Made by a program: the position numbers and the translations under genes. From contig CAKSAK010000003.1 in the NCBI GenBank assembly GCA_934435205.1, positions 372,001 to 436,000 of the forward strand: a stretch of DNA of 64,000 bases. The letters are read 5' to 3'. The DNA is from an uncultured Ruminococcus sp. (GTDB lineage Bacteria > Bacillota > Clostridia > Oscillospirales > Ruminococcaceae). The notes below the pieces were generated by a model. It was given only the letters and a program-made list of their open reading frames with translations. It searched no databases and was not told the origin of the DNA. Shown piece after piece: positions 33,532-41,614 of the stretch. The first letter of the stretch is position 1. The number at the start of each line of letters is the position of its first letter.

Positions 33532-36090
33532 TTATTTCATATTGGCGATATATTCTCTTATCTCTTTTTCCACACGGATAACGTCCTCGTGAAGCTCCTG
33601 AGCTGACATTCTGAAAGCACCGCTGCCCATGATTATGACCTGCTCCATGCCGTCAGATGTGGCAACTCGTACCTTATGCTCACGGCTGAGCTTGTGAGCA
33701 GTGCGTTCGATATAAGTGTCAGCCGTTTCGGCTTCTTTGGTATAAACTATACTGATATTGTGGTAATTTTCCACTACACGCTCCTGCTCTTTGACCTTGT
33801 ATGCGTCAAAGACGAGTATCAGCTCACATTGCTTGTATCCCTGATAGTTGCAAAGCCTGTTCACAAGCATACTTCGTGCAAGGTCAAGGTTCTCGTTGGC
33901 AGCCTTTTTCAACTCGTCCCAAGAGAAAATTATGTTATAGCCGTCAACCAGCAAATATTCCACGCCTGAATATATCTGCTTCGGTTTTGACGCTGACTTC
34001 ACAGACTTCTCAGGTCTGCGCATCGCATATTGCTTATCACGTTCTATCTTTCCGTAAGTGCGCTCAAATATCTCCATAAGCTCCTTATCACTTGCTGCAC
34101 GTCTTACAAAATCTTCGGCACGAGCGTATGTCTGTGGCTGAGAAATCTGCCTGCGTTTGTCCTCTGGAGGTATGTGAAGCTTATCAGGAACTTCGTTCCA
34201 TTTGACATTGTAACCTGCGCCATGAGAGCAAAATACAGAATCTGCGGTGTTTTCAAGGTCGCTGTCAGGATCATAGCCATATTCTTCAAGCACAACTTCT
34301 GTATTATGACATTCACGGTAACCGTCAGAAGTGCATATCAGCTTGCCAAGGCCTTTGGTGTAGCTTATGACCTGCGTCTGATACCCTCGCATTTCCGACA
34401 CCGGTGCGCTTCCCTTTATGACAGTAAATTCGCCTATAACCTCCGGCGGCGAGAAAGATCCGCCCATGTTTTGGATATCTGTTATGGCACGTCCCACGTT
34501 TTGCTGAGGTACTTCAAGGGTGAAGCTATAATAAGGCTCAAGCAGGACAGACTTTGCGTTTCTAAGTCCCTGTCTGACAGCACGATATGTTGCCTGTCGG
34601 AAGTCGCCGCCCTCAGTATGTTTAAGGTGCGCCCTGCCAGAAACAAGCGTGATTTTCATGTCAGTGATAGGCGAGCCTGTGAGAACGCCAAGATACTTTT
34701 TCTCCTGCAAATGGGTAAGAATAAGTCTTTGCCAGTTTTTGTCCAGCGTATCTTCACTGCATTCGGTTGCAAAACGCAGACCCTTGCCACGCTCCAGCGG
34801 CTCGAGCTTCAAATGCACCTCAGCATAATGTCTGAGCGGCTCATAGTGACCATAGCCGTAGACAGGCTCTGCAATAGTTTCTTTGTATGCAATGCTTCCC
34901 TCACCAAAATCAATGTCGATGTCAAAGCGTCTCTTGAAAATATTTTTCAGTATTTCAAGCTGCACCTCGCCCATTATACTGACATGAATCTCGCCAAGCT
35001 GTTCATTCCAATCGACGTGAAGCTGTGGGTCTTCATTTTCAAGCACACGGAAATACGACAGCAGAGTGTGCATATCCATATCACCCACAGGCTCGACACG
35101 ATAGGTAAGAACAGGCTCCAACAGTGGTTTTGCAGAATCCTGCTCACAGCCAAACCCCTGCCCTGCATATGTTTTAGTCAGACCTTCGACCGCACAGACA
35201 GTGCCTGTTTCGGCGGAATCTGCACTGCGGTATTTTGCCCCTGAATATATTCTTATCCTGCTGATTTTTTCCGAGAAGCTTTCACCGTCAGCCGATGTGT
35301 AATCTACAAGATCTCGAACCTTAAGACAGCCACCTGTTATCTTCATAAAAGTTAAGCGTGAGCCACCGTCCTCTGAAATTTTATACACTTTAGCGCCAAA
35401 AGTACCGCTGTCATTTACACACGGTGCAAGTTCTGCAAGGGCGTTCATGAATTTTTCTATGCCTTGCAATTTTAATGCTGAACCAAAAAAGCATGGAAAT
35501 ATCTTTCGCTGAGCCACCGCCGCTGACAGCAGTTCGTTAGAAGCTGTGCCATTTTCCAGAAACACATTCATGATATCTTCGTCAAAGACGGCACAATCCT
35601 CTGCGACTTCGGACTTCATACGGCAAAAATCTACAAATCCAGTGCCAAGGCGACCCTCTAGGCTGTTCATAACAAAAGTTTTATCAGCGCCGTCCAAGTC
35701 CATTTTGTTTACAAAAACGAAAGTTGGGACGTTATAGCGCCTTAACAGCCTCCAAAGAGTTTGAGTATGGCTCTGCACACCGTCAGTGCCGCTTATAACA
35801 AGCACTGCAAGATCAAGCACCTGCAAGGCACGCTCAGTTTCCGCCGAAAAATCAACGTGACCAGGTGTGTCAAGCAAGGTGAAAGATGTGTTTTTATATT
35901 CAAATTCTGCAGGTTTTGAGAAAACAGTTATACCTCTGTTTTTTTCAATCATATCCGTGTCAAGAAAAGCGTCGCCGTGGTCTACACGTCCGACCTTTCT
36001 TATTTCGCCCGACAAATAAAGCATTGCTTCCGAAAGCGTTGTCTTGCCTGAGTCGACGTGGGCGATTATGCCTATTACTGTTTTTTTCAT
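33532..36090 (-). CDS. TetM/EF-G-like GTPase fused to a C-terminal NYN (YacP/Rae1-like) nuclease domain
   Basis: The first ~680 residues are a translational GTPase of the ribosome-protection type: G1 AHVDSGKTT, G2 RGIT, G3 DTPGH, G4 NKMD, then the EF-G-like domains with GEVQLEILKN. Residues ~710-850 are a NYN/PIN-like domain with EYLLVDGYNIIFSW, LILVFDAY, ETADTYIE and VATSDGMEQ, the pattern of YacP/Rae1, a ribosome-associated mRNA endonuclease in Bacillus. At 852 aa it is about 200 longer than TetM. Inferred role: acting at stalled or drug-bound ribosomes. Tetracycline resistance is not shown. Confidence 0.9.
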   Translation of the reverse strand: MKKTVIGIIAHVDSGKTTLSEAMLYLSGEIRKVGRVDHGDAFLDTDMIEKNRGITVFSKPAEFEYKNTSFTLLDTPGHVDFSAETERALQVLDLAVLVISGTDGVQSHTQTLWRLLRRYNVPTFVFVNKMDLDGADKTFVMNSLEGRLGTGFVDFCRMKSEVAEDCAVFDEDIMNVFLENGTASNELLSAAVAQRKIFPCFFGSALKLQGIEKFMNALAELAPCVNDSGTFGAKVYKISEDGGSRLTFMKITGGCLKVRDLVDYTSADGESFSEKISRIRIYSGAKYRSADSAETGTVCAVEGLTKTYAGQGFGCEQDSAKPLLEPVLTYRVEPVGDMDMHTLLSYFRVLENEDPQLHVDWNEQLGEIHVSIMGEVQLEILKNIFKRRFDIDIDFGEGSIAYKETIAEPVYGYGHYEPLRHYAEVHLKLEPLERGKGLRFATECSEDTLDKNWQRLILTHLQEKKYLGVLTGSPITDMKITLVSGRAHLKHTEGGDFRQATYRAVRQGLRNAKSVLLEPYYSFTLEVPQQNVGRAITDIQNMGGSFSPPEVIGEFTVIKGSAPVSEMRGYQTQVISYTKGLGKLICTSDGYRECHNTEVVLEEYGYDPDSDLENTADSVFCSHGAGYNVKWNEVPDKLHIPPEDKRRQISQPQTYARAEDFVRRAASDKELMEIFERTYGKIERDKQYAMRRPEKSVKSASKPKQIYSGVEYLLVDGYNIIFSWDELKKAANENLDLARSMLVNRLCNYQGYKQCELILVFDAYKVKEQERVVENYHNISIVYTKEAETADTYIERTAHKLSREHKVRVATSDGMEQVIIMGSGAFRMSAQELHEDVIRVEKEIREYIANMK

Positions 36091-36106
36091 ATTTTCTTCC
36101 TATTTG

Positions 36107-36574
36107 CTAAATTTCAATGTACTCCATTTCATTCTTCATTTGCACAAATCCAAACTTTTCATATAAAGGTCTGCCCATTTCTGTCGCTTCCAGAGAAATA
36201 GAAGTAATACCTCTTTTCTTTGCATCTTCTACCAGTAATGCCAGCGTCCTTATGGCGATACCATTTCTGCGATATAAAGGCTTCGTATACATATTCATAA
36301 TATATGCTTTCTTACCACTTGGATTGTGATAGGTAGGCATAACCTGGTAATAACTAACCCCACCTGCACCAACAAATTTATCGTCATCAAAAACCAAATA
36401 AGCTGTGTGAGAGTCATCATAAAAGGCCTGTCTATAATACTCGTAAGATTCTCTTTCTACTTCAGCCATATCAATATCTGACGTTAGATTATTAGCTGCC
36501 CGCAAAACTTCTATTCTTGTTTTAGTTAGCAGAACTATATCTTCTATCGTTGCTTTTTTATATATAATATTCAA
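36107..36574 (-). CDS. GNAT-family N-acetyltransferase
   Basis: About 155 aa with the GNAT fold: beta strand YLVFDDDKFVGAGGVSYY, the acetyl-CoA loop YRRNGIAIRTLALLVEDAKKR (near 105-125), and the end LYEKFGFVQMKNEMEYI. The substrate is unknown. An ATG at 36583 directly abuts GAGAGG, leaving no spacer, so the TTG at 36574, nine bases on, is the more likely start. It begins an AT-rich accessory patch. Confidence 0.85.
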   Translation of the reverse strand: MNIIYKKATIEDIVLLTKTRIEVLRAANNLTSDIDMAEVERESYEYYRQAFYDDSHTAYLVFDDDKFVGAGGVSYYQVMPTYHNPSGKKAYIMNMYTKPLYRRNGIAIRTLALLVEDAKKRGITSISLEATEMGRPLYEKFGFVQMKNEMEYIEI

Positions 36575-36798
36575 ACTGATCATCCTCTCAATTAAACAAA
36601 AACACAGGTATATATTTTTCTGAAAGTTTAATATTTAGCATAAAATCAAACTTTTGGAGACGGTAAACAGACAAAAAATACAATAGACTGAATGTCTTTG
36701 CTATTTTACCATTTACGTGAACAAGTATAGCCTGTTTCGTGTTTGAGCCGTTTGAACAAATACGTCTAAAAAAATGAAGTTTTAAAACGACTCTCTAA

Positions 36799-37530
36799 TT
36801 ATAAATCGTTTCTAAGAAAGTTTTGTATTTTATCATGAAGAAACATCAGAACATCCTTATGATCAGACAAAATATCCGTTTCAAATCTTTCCTTATTTAG
36901 AAAGTATTCAACCATAATTCTATTATCATCTTGATAGGAGTCTAATAAACTTTCTATTGACAAAGGATAAACTCCCGTTGCACAAAAGCGTTCTTGTCTT
37001 AATGCAAACATGAGTGGCTTCAAAATATATGTAGAAATTTTTTGGTGCGTAAGTAATTCTTTTGGCTCATCTACACATATATAATGGCGAATACTCATTA
37101 AAATATTTGCTAAATTTTTCTTGAAAGATAACTGTATTTTTTCATTTATATTTTCGATTTTCACCAATTGCTCACCATACAATAAAACACTATTTAGTTC
37201 TGTAACTGCATATTCTGACCAATCTTCAAATATTTTACTTTTATATTCATCTACAGATAGGCATTGAGTATTTATCTCCAACAAATCATAAGGGATAGAT
37301 GTGTTTCTTGCACAATGTCCAACATTTTCTAAGACATATTGATTTATTGTACTAAAGATACAGAACACATCTAAATCCGAATTATCATTTGCATCTCCTC
37401 TCGCATAACTTCCTGTCAAATAAACCATTAATAAATATTCACCTAATCTATTTTTTAAGGCTGACACAAACTCACTCAATACTTTCTCATAATCATGACT
37501 TACTTTATTAGCTGGTATCACTCTTCTCAT
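36799..37530 (-). CDS. Nucleotidyltransferase-domain protein (aminoglycoside adenylyltransferase-like)
   Basis: The 243 aa have the DNA polymerase beta-type motif LTGSYARGDANDNSDLDVF (residues ~39-57), with paired Asp metal ligands, and a helical C-terminal half. This form is shared by streptomycin/spectinomycin adenylyltransferases and by nucleotidyltransferase toxins. AAGGA nine bases before ATG supports the start at 37530 over a TTG six bases earlier. It follows the NUDIX gene by 19 bases. Resistance is possible but unproven. Confidence 0.75.
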   Translation of the reverse strand: MRRVIPANKVSHDYEKVLSEFVSALKNRLGEYLLMVYLTGSYARGDANDNSDLDVFCIFSTINQYVLENVGHCARNTSIPYDLLEINTQCLSVDEYKSKIFEDWSEYAVTELNSVLLYGEQLVKIENINEKIQLSFKKNLANILMSIRHYICVDEPKELLTHQKISTYILKPLMFALRQERFCATGVYPLSIESLLDSYQDDNRIMVEYFLNKERFETDILSDHKDVLMFLHDKIQNFLRNDL

Positions 37531-37549
37531 AAACAAGTTCCTTCATTAT

Positions 37550-38014
37550 TTAGTCTGTTACTTCCGGGTCTCCAATTTCTTCATTTCCTAAATAAACTTT
37601 ATACGCTTTTCTTTCATACAAATTCATGATTTGTCGGCGTAATTTTGAAGGATATAATGGCGTTGTATTTAATGTTCTAATATCTAACCAATCATATCCA
37701 ACTTGATTTGTATCACTTTGCAAGACGGCATTTTCCAGTTTTCCAATATACTCACATAAAAACACCAAATCTACACGATGAAATTTTTCTCCATGTAAAC
37801 CCTCTATAACAAACGCTAAATCTTTCACATCTACCCGCAATCCCATTTCTTCTGCCACTTCTCTACAAACTGCTTCAGGAAGAAGTTCCTCCACATCTTG
37901 TCCGCCACCGGGCATAATATACCATTCTTCTTTTCCGTCACTTATTTTGATTGCCAACATCTTATCATCTTTAATAATTAATGCTTTTGCTGCATTCCTT
38001 ACAATACGTTCCAT
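37550..38014 (-). CDS. NUDIX hydrolase
   Basis: NUDIX enzymes cleave nucleoside-diphosphate derivatives. The 154 aa include the full box GGQDVEELLPEAVCREVAEEMGL pattern (G-x5-E-x7-REVxEExGL, residues ~40-62), broken here for length. GGGAGATATT precedes the ATG at 38014, and the frame is open four codons further. It is co-directional with the nucleotidyltransferase and probably in one operon. The substrate is unknown. Confidence 0.88.
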   Translation of the reverse strand: MERIVRNAAKALIIKDDKMLAIKISDGKEEWYIMPGGGQDVEELLPEAVCREVAEEMGLRVDVKDLAFVIEGLHGEKFHRVDLVFLCEYIGKLENAVLQSDTNQVGYDWLDIRTLNTTPLYPSKLRRQIMNLYERKAYKVYLGNEEIGDPEVTD

Positions 38015-38087
38015 AATATCTCCCACATTACTTTTATCGCTGCGGAACTGTTGTCACCACAAACATATTATCCTATACGCTAAACTG

Positions 38088-38111
38088 CCATGCCTATAAA
38101 AAGCGGCATGG
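38088..38111. repeat. Short hairpin between the NUDIX gene and rlmD
   Basis: CCATGCC (38088-38094) and GGCATGG (38105-38111) form a 7-bp stem with a 10-nt loop, followed rightwards by TTTAACC. No proper T-run is present. It may be a leader structure of the NUDIX operon or a weak terminator. Confidence 0.3.
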
Positions 38112-38157
38112 TTTAACCAATGTGCATAAACCACACCGTTAAGCTAACTGTCTTGGT

Positions 38158-39519
38158 TTACAGCACTTTCCTTGTCAGCTGTACCACGCACTCCACATGT
38201 CCCGTCCTCCCAAACAGATCCACGCCCTTGACCTTGACCGTCTTATACCCCAACTCTTCCAGCACAGCACAGTCCCTAGCAGCAGTAGCGTGATTGCAGG
38301 ATATCATAACTATCCTGTCAGGGGACATTTTTGCCATGTACTCAAGTGCGTCCCTCGTGCAGCCCTTTCTTGCAGGGTCAGCTATTATTACATCTGGTCG
38401 CTCACCACGGCTGTAAAGTATCTCTGCTATCTTTCCTGCGTCACCACATATAAATTCCGCATTTGTGACATTGTTTGCTGCGGCATTTCGTTTTGCATTG
38501 TCTATTGCAGGCTGTATTATCTCAACGCCTATGAGCTTTTTCACCTTTTTGCTCATTGATAAGCCTATCGTTCCTGCACCGCAGTAAAGATCCAATAGCG
38601 TTTCCTTTCCTGTCAGCTGAGCATAATCTGCGGCAATTTCATAAAGTCGCTCCGCCTGAATCGTATTTACCTGATAAAATGACAGCGGTGATATCTCTAT
38701 ATCATTTCCACACATGGTATCGTGTATCGTGTCGCTTCCATACGCAGTAACAAGTTTCTGTCCGAGTATGCAATTGGTCTTACGGCTATTCTCGTTGAAA
38801 ACTATACTCTTTATATCAGCATATTTCTTGCAAAGCTCGCCCACCAGCGCATCAAAAACACCACGTTTTTTAAGGTCGGTTATAACGAGACAGACCATTA
38901 TCTCACCTGAGTGTTCGCCACGCCTGAGATAAATATGCCTTAGCAGACCGCTTCCAGTTTCCTCATTGTATGCCTTTATCTTACGCTTGTTCACATAAGC
39001 CATTATGTCATCAGCGATAGACTTAAATATAGCAGGCTGTAATGCACAATCGGTGTGATCGCATACACGATGAGAACGCCTTGAATAGAATCCGCAAACT
39101 GCCCTGCCGTCCTGCTCAGCTACAGGGTACTGAGCCTTATTGCGATAGCCCACAAGCTGTTCACAGCCCTCAAAGCTGTCATATTCAGGATAAAGCTTAC
39201 CAATACGCTCAAATGAATCCTTTATGAACTGCTCTTTTACACGGCATTCTTCCTCATAGCTCATATGACGAAAACAACATCCACCACACTTTGAATAAAC
39301 AGGGCAATCATTCTCCGTTCTCTCCGCTGAACCACTTACAATATTTTCAATAATGCCATAGCAATACGTTTTGCAGACCTTAACTATCCTGCATTCGATA
39401 ACATCGCCAATAACAGTAAAAGGCACGAAAACAGCAATGCCCTCGTGCTTTCCTACTCCGTTGCCCTCATTTGTCATGCCACTTATTTCAAGCCTGATGA
39501 TCTCATTTTTCTTTAGCAT
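38158..39519 (-). CDS. rlmD: 23S rRNA (uracil-C5)-methyltransferase, RlmD/RumA family
   Basis: These enzymes make m5U in 23S rRNA with SAM. The 453 aa have an N-terminal TRAM domain (~1-60), an iron-sulfur cluster site (CPVYSKCGGC plus DHTDCAL), the SAM-binding LLDLYCGAGTIGLSM near 300, and catalytic Cys in ISCNHATAARD. It overlaps hemZ by 17 bp. Firmicute members may modify U747 and U1939 (RlmCD), so the exact target is open. Confidence 0.9.
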   Translation of the reverse strand: MLKKNEIIRLEISGMTNEGNGVGKHEGIAVFVPFTVIGDVIECRIVKVCKTYCYGIIENIVSGSAERTENDCPVYSKCGGCCFRHMSYEEECRVKEQFIKDSFERIGKLYPEYDSFEGCEQLVGYRNKAQYPVAEQDGRAVCGFYSRRSHRVCDHTDCALQPAIFKSIADDIMAYVNKRKIKAYNEETGSGLLRHIYLRRGEHSGEIMVCLVITDLKKRGVFDALVGELCKKYADIKSIVFNENSRKTNCILGQKLVTAYGSDTIHDTMCGNDIEISPLSFYQVNTIQAERLYEIAADYAQLTGKETLLDLYCGAGTIGLSMSKKVKKLIGVEIIQPAIDNAKRNAAANNVTNAEFICGDAGKIAEILYSRGERPDVIIADPARKGCTRDALEYMAKMSPDRIVMISCNHATAARDCAVLEELGYKTVKVKGVDLFGRTGHVECVVQLTRKVL

Positions 39520-40960
39520 AAAATTCCTCTATCTCACTTTTTCGCTTAAGCATAAGCTCAAAATGCTTATTGTATTCCAGCGGAAATTTGTAATTAAATA
39601 CACGCTCCAAACGTCCGCCCTCTTTGTCAACAAGCTTTGTCGAGCCACCTGCACCCATTGCAAGTATGGTCTGAACCTCTTCCATTATATAGATATTATA
39701 CAAACTCTCATGGTCCTGCTTTGTCCAGCCTATATTTTCTAGATTTTCAAGCATATTCTTCTGTCTGTAAAGATAATAAGGCAGATAGCCACTTTCAAGA
39801 AGTCTTTTTGTGGCATACTCTACCATTTTATCCGCAGGATTTTTCAGCACTTCCCTGTCGCCGCTGTGATTTAGCCTAGCCGCACGCTTTATGGAAAGTG
39901 TATGTACAGTGATATTCTCAGGAGAAAGCTCGATAAGCTTATCAATGGTATTCTCAAATCTCTCCACTGTGTCTGTTGGCAGACCTGCGATTATATCGGT
40001 ATTTATAGAGTCAAAACCCACTTTTCTTGCAAGGTCAAAGCTATCAAAAAACTGCGCTGTTGTGTGCTTTCTTCCAATAGCTTCAAGAACGCTGTCATTC
40101 AAAGTCTGCGGATTTATTGATACTCTGCCACAGCCATTTGCTTTAAGCACTCTCAGCTTTTCTTCGGTTATAGTGTCAGGTCTTCCCGCTTCAACAGTGT
40201 ATTCACGGACAGTTGACATATCAAAGCTGTTTGCAATGACTTTCATAACTCTGTCAAGCTGAGCCGCAGTGAGCGTGGTAGGAGTGCCACCGCCAAAATA
40301 TACGCTGTCAAGCTTTAATCCAAGCTTTTTCGTTATCTTCGCAGTGTAAACTATCTCCTCGCACAGCTTGTTCACATACTCAGGGATAAGCTTCATACAG
40401 CCCTCGATAGATTGTGAAACGAAAGAACAGTAGGAGCATCTAGTGGGACAAAACGGCACAGACACATAAAGACTAAAGCTGTCCTTTTCAAGCTCATCGA
40501 GGACATGCTTCTGGGTTATAGCAGTTTTGTATGCAATATCGCACTTTTCTTCGCTGCAAAGATATCTGCTCTCCATGGCTTCAAATATCTCCGCCTTATT
40601 CATGCCCTTACTGAGCATATCATTCACACGCTTCACAGGTCTGATACCTGTGATAACGCCCCATTTTGGTACAATGCCTGTGATCTCGCTCATTGCCTTA
40701 TAAAGAAGTCTTGACAATGAAAGCTCCATATCGCATTCAAAAGGCACGAACTCCTCTTTTTCGCAAGTCTTGCCGTTATATCTCACCTTAACGCTCAAAC
40801 AAACATTGTCAGCGTTATCCTTTTTCTGAGCGAACACATAATCGTCCTCTGTATCTATGCTGTCAGAGAAAACATGGGTAAAGAGCGTTGCAGGGATAAA
40901 GAGCTTCATTACTCCCTCAAGCTCATATTTATAATCATTGCCGCTGAATATCAGAGTCAT
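39503..40960 (-). CDS. hemZ: Oxygen-independent coproporphyrinogen III dehydrogenase HemZ
   Basis: HemZ is a radical-SAM enzyme of the HemN family. The 485 aa hold the cluster motif CPTRCSYC (near residue 175), GGGTPTTL, and the HemN-type C-terminal domain. Length and the N-terminal ~160-residue extension match Bacillus HemZ. GGAGG precedes the ATG. It overlaps the MBL gene by four bases. Confidence 0.93.
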   Translation of the reverse strand: MTLIFSGNDYKYELEGVMKLFIPATLFTHVFSDSIDTEDDYVFAQKKDNADNVCLSVKVRYNGKTCEKEEFVPFECDMELSLSRLLYKAMSEITGIVPKWGVITGIRPVKRVNDMLSKGMNKAEIFEAMESRYLCSEEKCDIAYKTAITQKHVLDELEKDSFSLYVSVPFCPTRCSYCSFVSQSIEGCMKLIPEYVNKLCEEIVYTAKITKKLGLKLDSVYFGGGTPTTLTAAQLDRVMKVIANSFDMSTVREYTVEAGRPDTITEEKLRVLKANGCGRVSINPQTLNDSVLEAIGRKHTTAQFFDSFDLARKVGFDSINTDIIAGLPTDTVERFENTIDKLIELSPENITVHTLSIKRAARLNHSGDREVLKNPADKMVEYATKRLLESGYLPYYLYRQKNMLENLENIGWTKQDHESLYNIYIMEEVQTILAMGAGGSTKLVDKEGGRLERVFNYKFPLEYNKHFELMLKRKSEIEEFYAKEK

Positions 40961-41601
40961 TTCAAAGCCTCCGCAGCCTGCCTGAGATATGGGTTATACT
41001 TTCTCTCAGCGTCAAGTGTCGTGACGTTCATGTGACCTGGATAAACAGTGAGATTTCCACCAAGATCAGCTATTTTCATAAGCGACTTCATAAGGGCTGT
41101 ACTGCTTCCGTCAGGCATATCAGTTCTGCCAACGCTTCTTGAAAAGAGAGTATCTCCCGAAAACATATTCATACCGCATATGAAACAAACAGAACCGCTT
41201 GTATGTCCCGGTGTTTCCAACACATCAAATTCAAGCTCGTCAAGCTTTAGTATATCGTCCTCTGTAAACACATTGACCTTGCCTGTGTAATTTCTGTGTC
41301 CTCTTATTCTGAAAAGATTTGCAAGCATTCCTGCGTCATCTGTAAGCTTAGGCTTATCCATAATGTGGATATACACCTTGCTGCCTGTCCTATCTACAAG
41401 GTCAGCCACAGCGCCGATATGGTCAAAATGGCCATGAGTAAGAAAAATCTTTTTCAGCGTAAGACCGTGACTCTCTATCTCACCGAGAATATAATCAGGG
41501 TCGGCAGGTGCGTCGATAAGGACGCAGTTATTTTCTTCGCTTGCAACAATATAACTGTTCGTTTCACAAACACTCAATGGTTTGAGCCTATATATTTTCA
41601 T
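40957..41601 (-). CDS. MBL-fold hydrolase (glyoxalase II-like)
   Basis: The 214 aa have the zinc motif LTHGHFDHIGAV near residue 55-65, ETPGHTSGSVCF, SGDTLF and YPGHMNVTT, as in glyoxalase II-type hydrolases. The frame is open 11 codons further upstream, but AAAGGACAGATA marks the ATG at 41601. It follows rel by 13 bases, an order common in Clostridia. The substrate is unknown. Confidence 0.9.
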   Translation of the reverse strand: MKIYRLKPLSVCETNSYIVASEENNCVLIDAPADPDYILGEIESHGLTLKKIFLTHGHFDHIGAVADLVDRTGSKVYIHIMDKPKLTDDAGMLANLFRIRGHRNYTGKVNVFTEDDILKLDELEFDVLETPGHTSGSVCFICGMNMFSGDTLFSRSVGRTDMPDGSSTALMKSLMKIADLGGNLTVYPGHMNVTTLDAERKYNPYLRQAAEALK

Positions 41602-41614
41602 TATCTGTCCTTTC

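Noticed and set aside
34030..35244. A 404-codon rightward frame opposite the GTPase-NYN gene.
   Set aside because: It is a long antisense shadow of a gene with clear GTPase motifs, with no ribosome site and no recognisable protein features.
33532..36090. Annotation as a tetracycline resistance gene (TetM/TetO).
   Set aside because: The C-terminal NYN nuclease domain and moderate divergence in the EF-G-like part point to a different cellular role. Resistance cannot be claimed from sequence.
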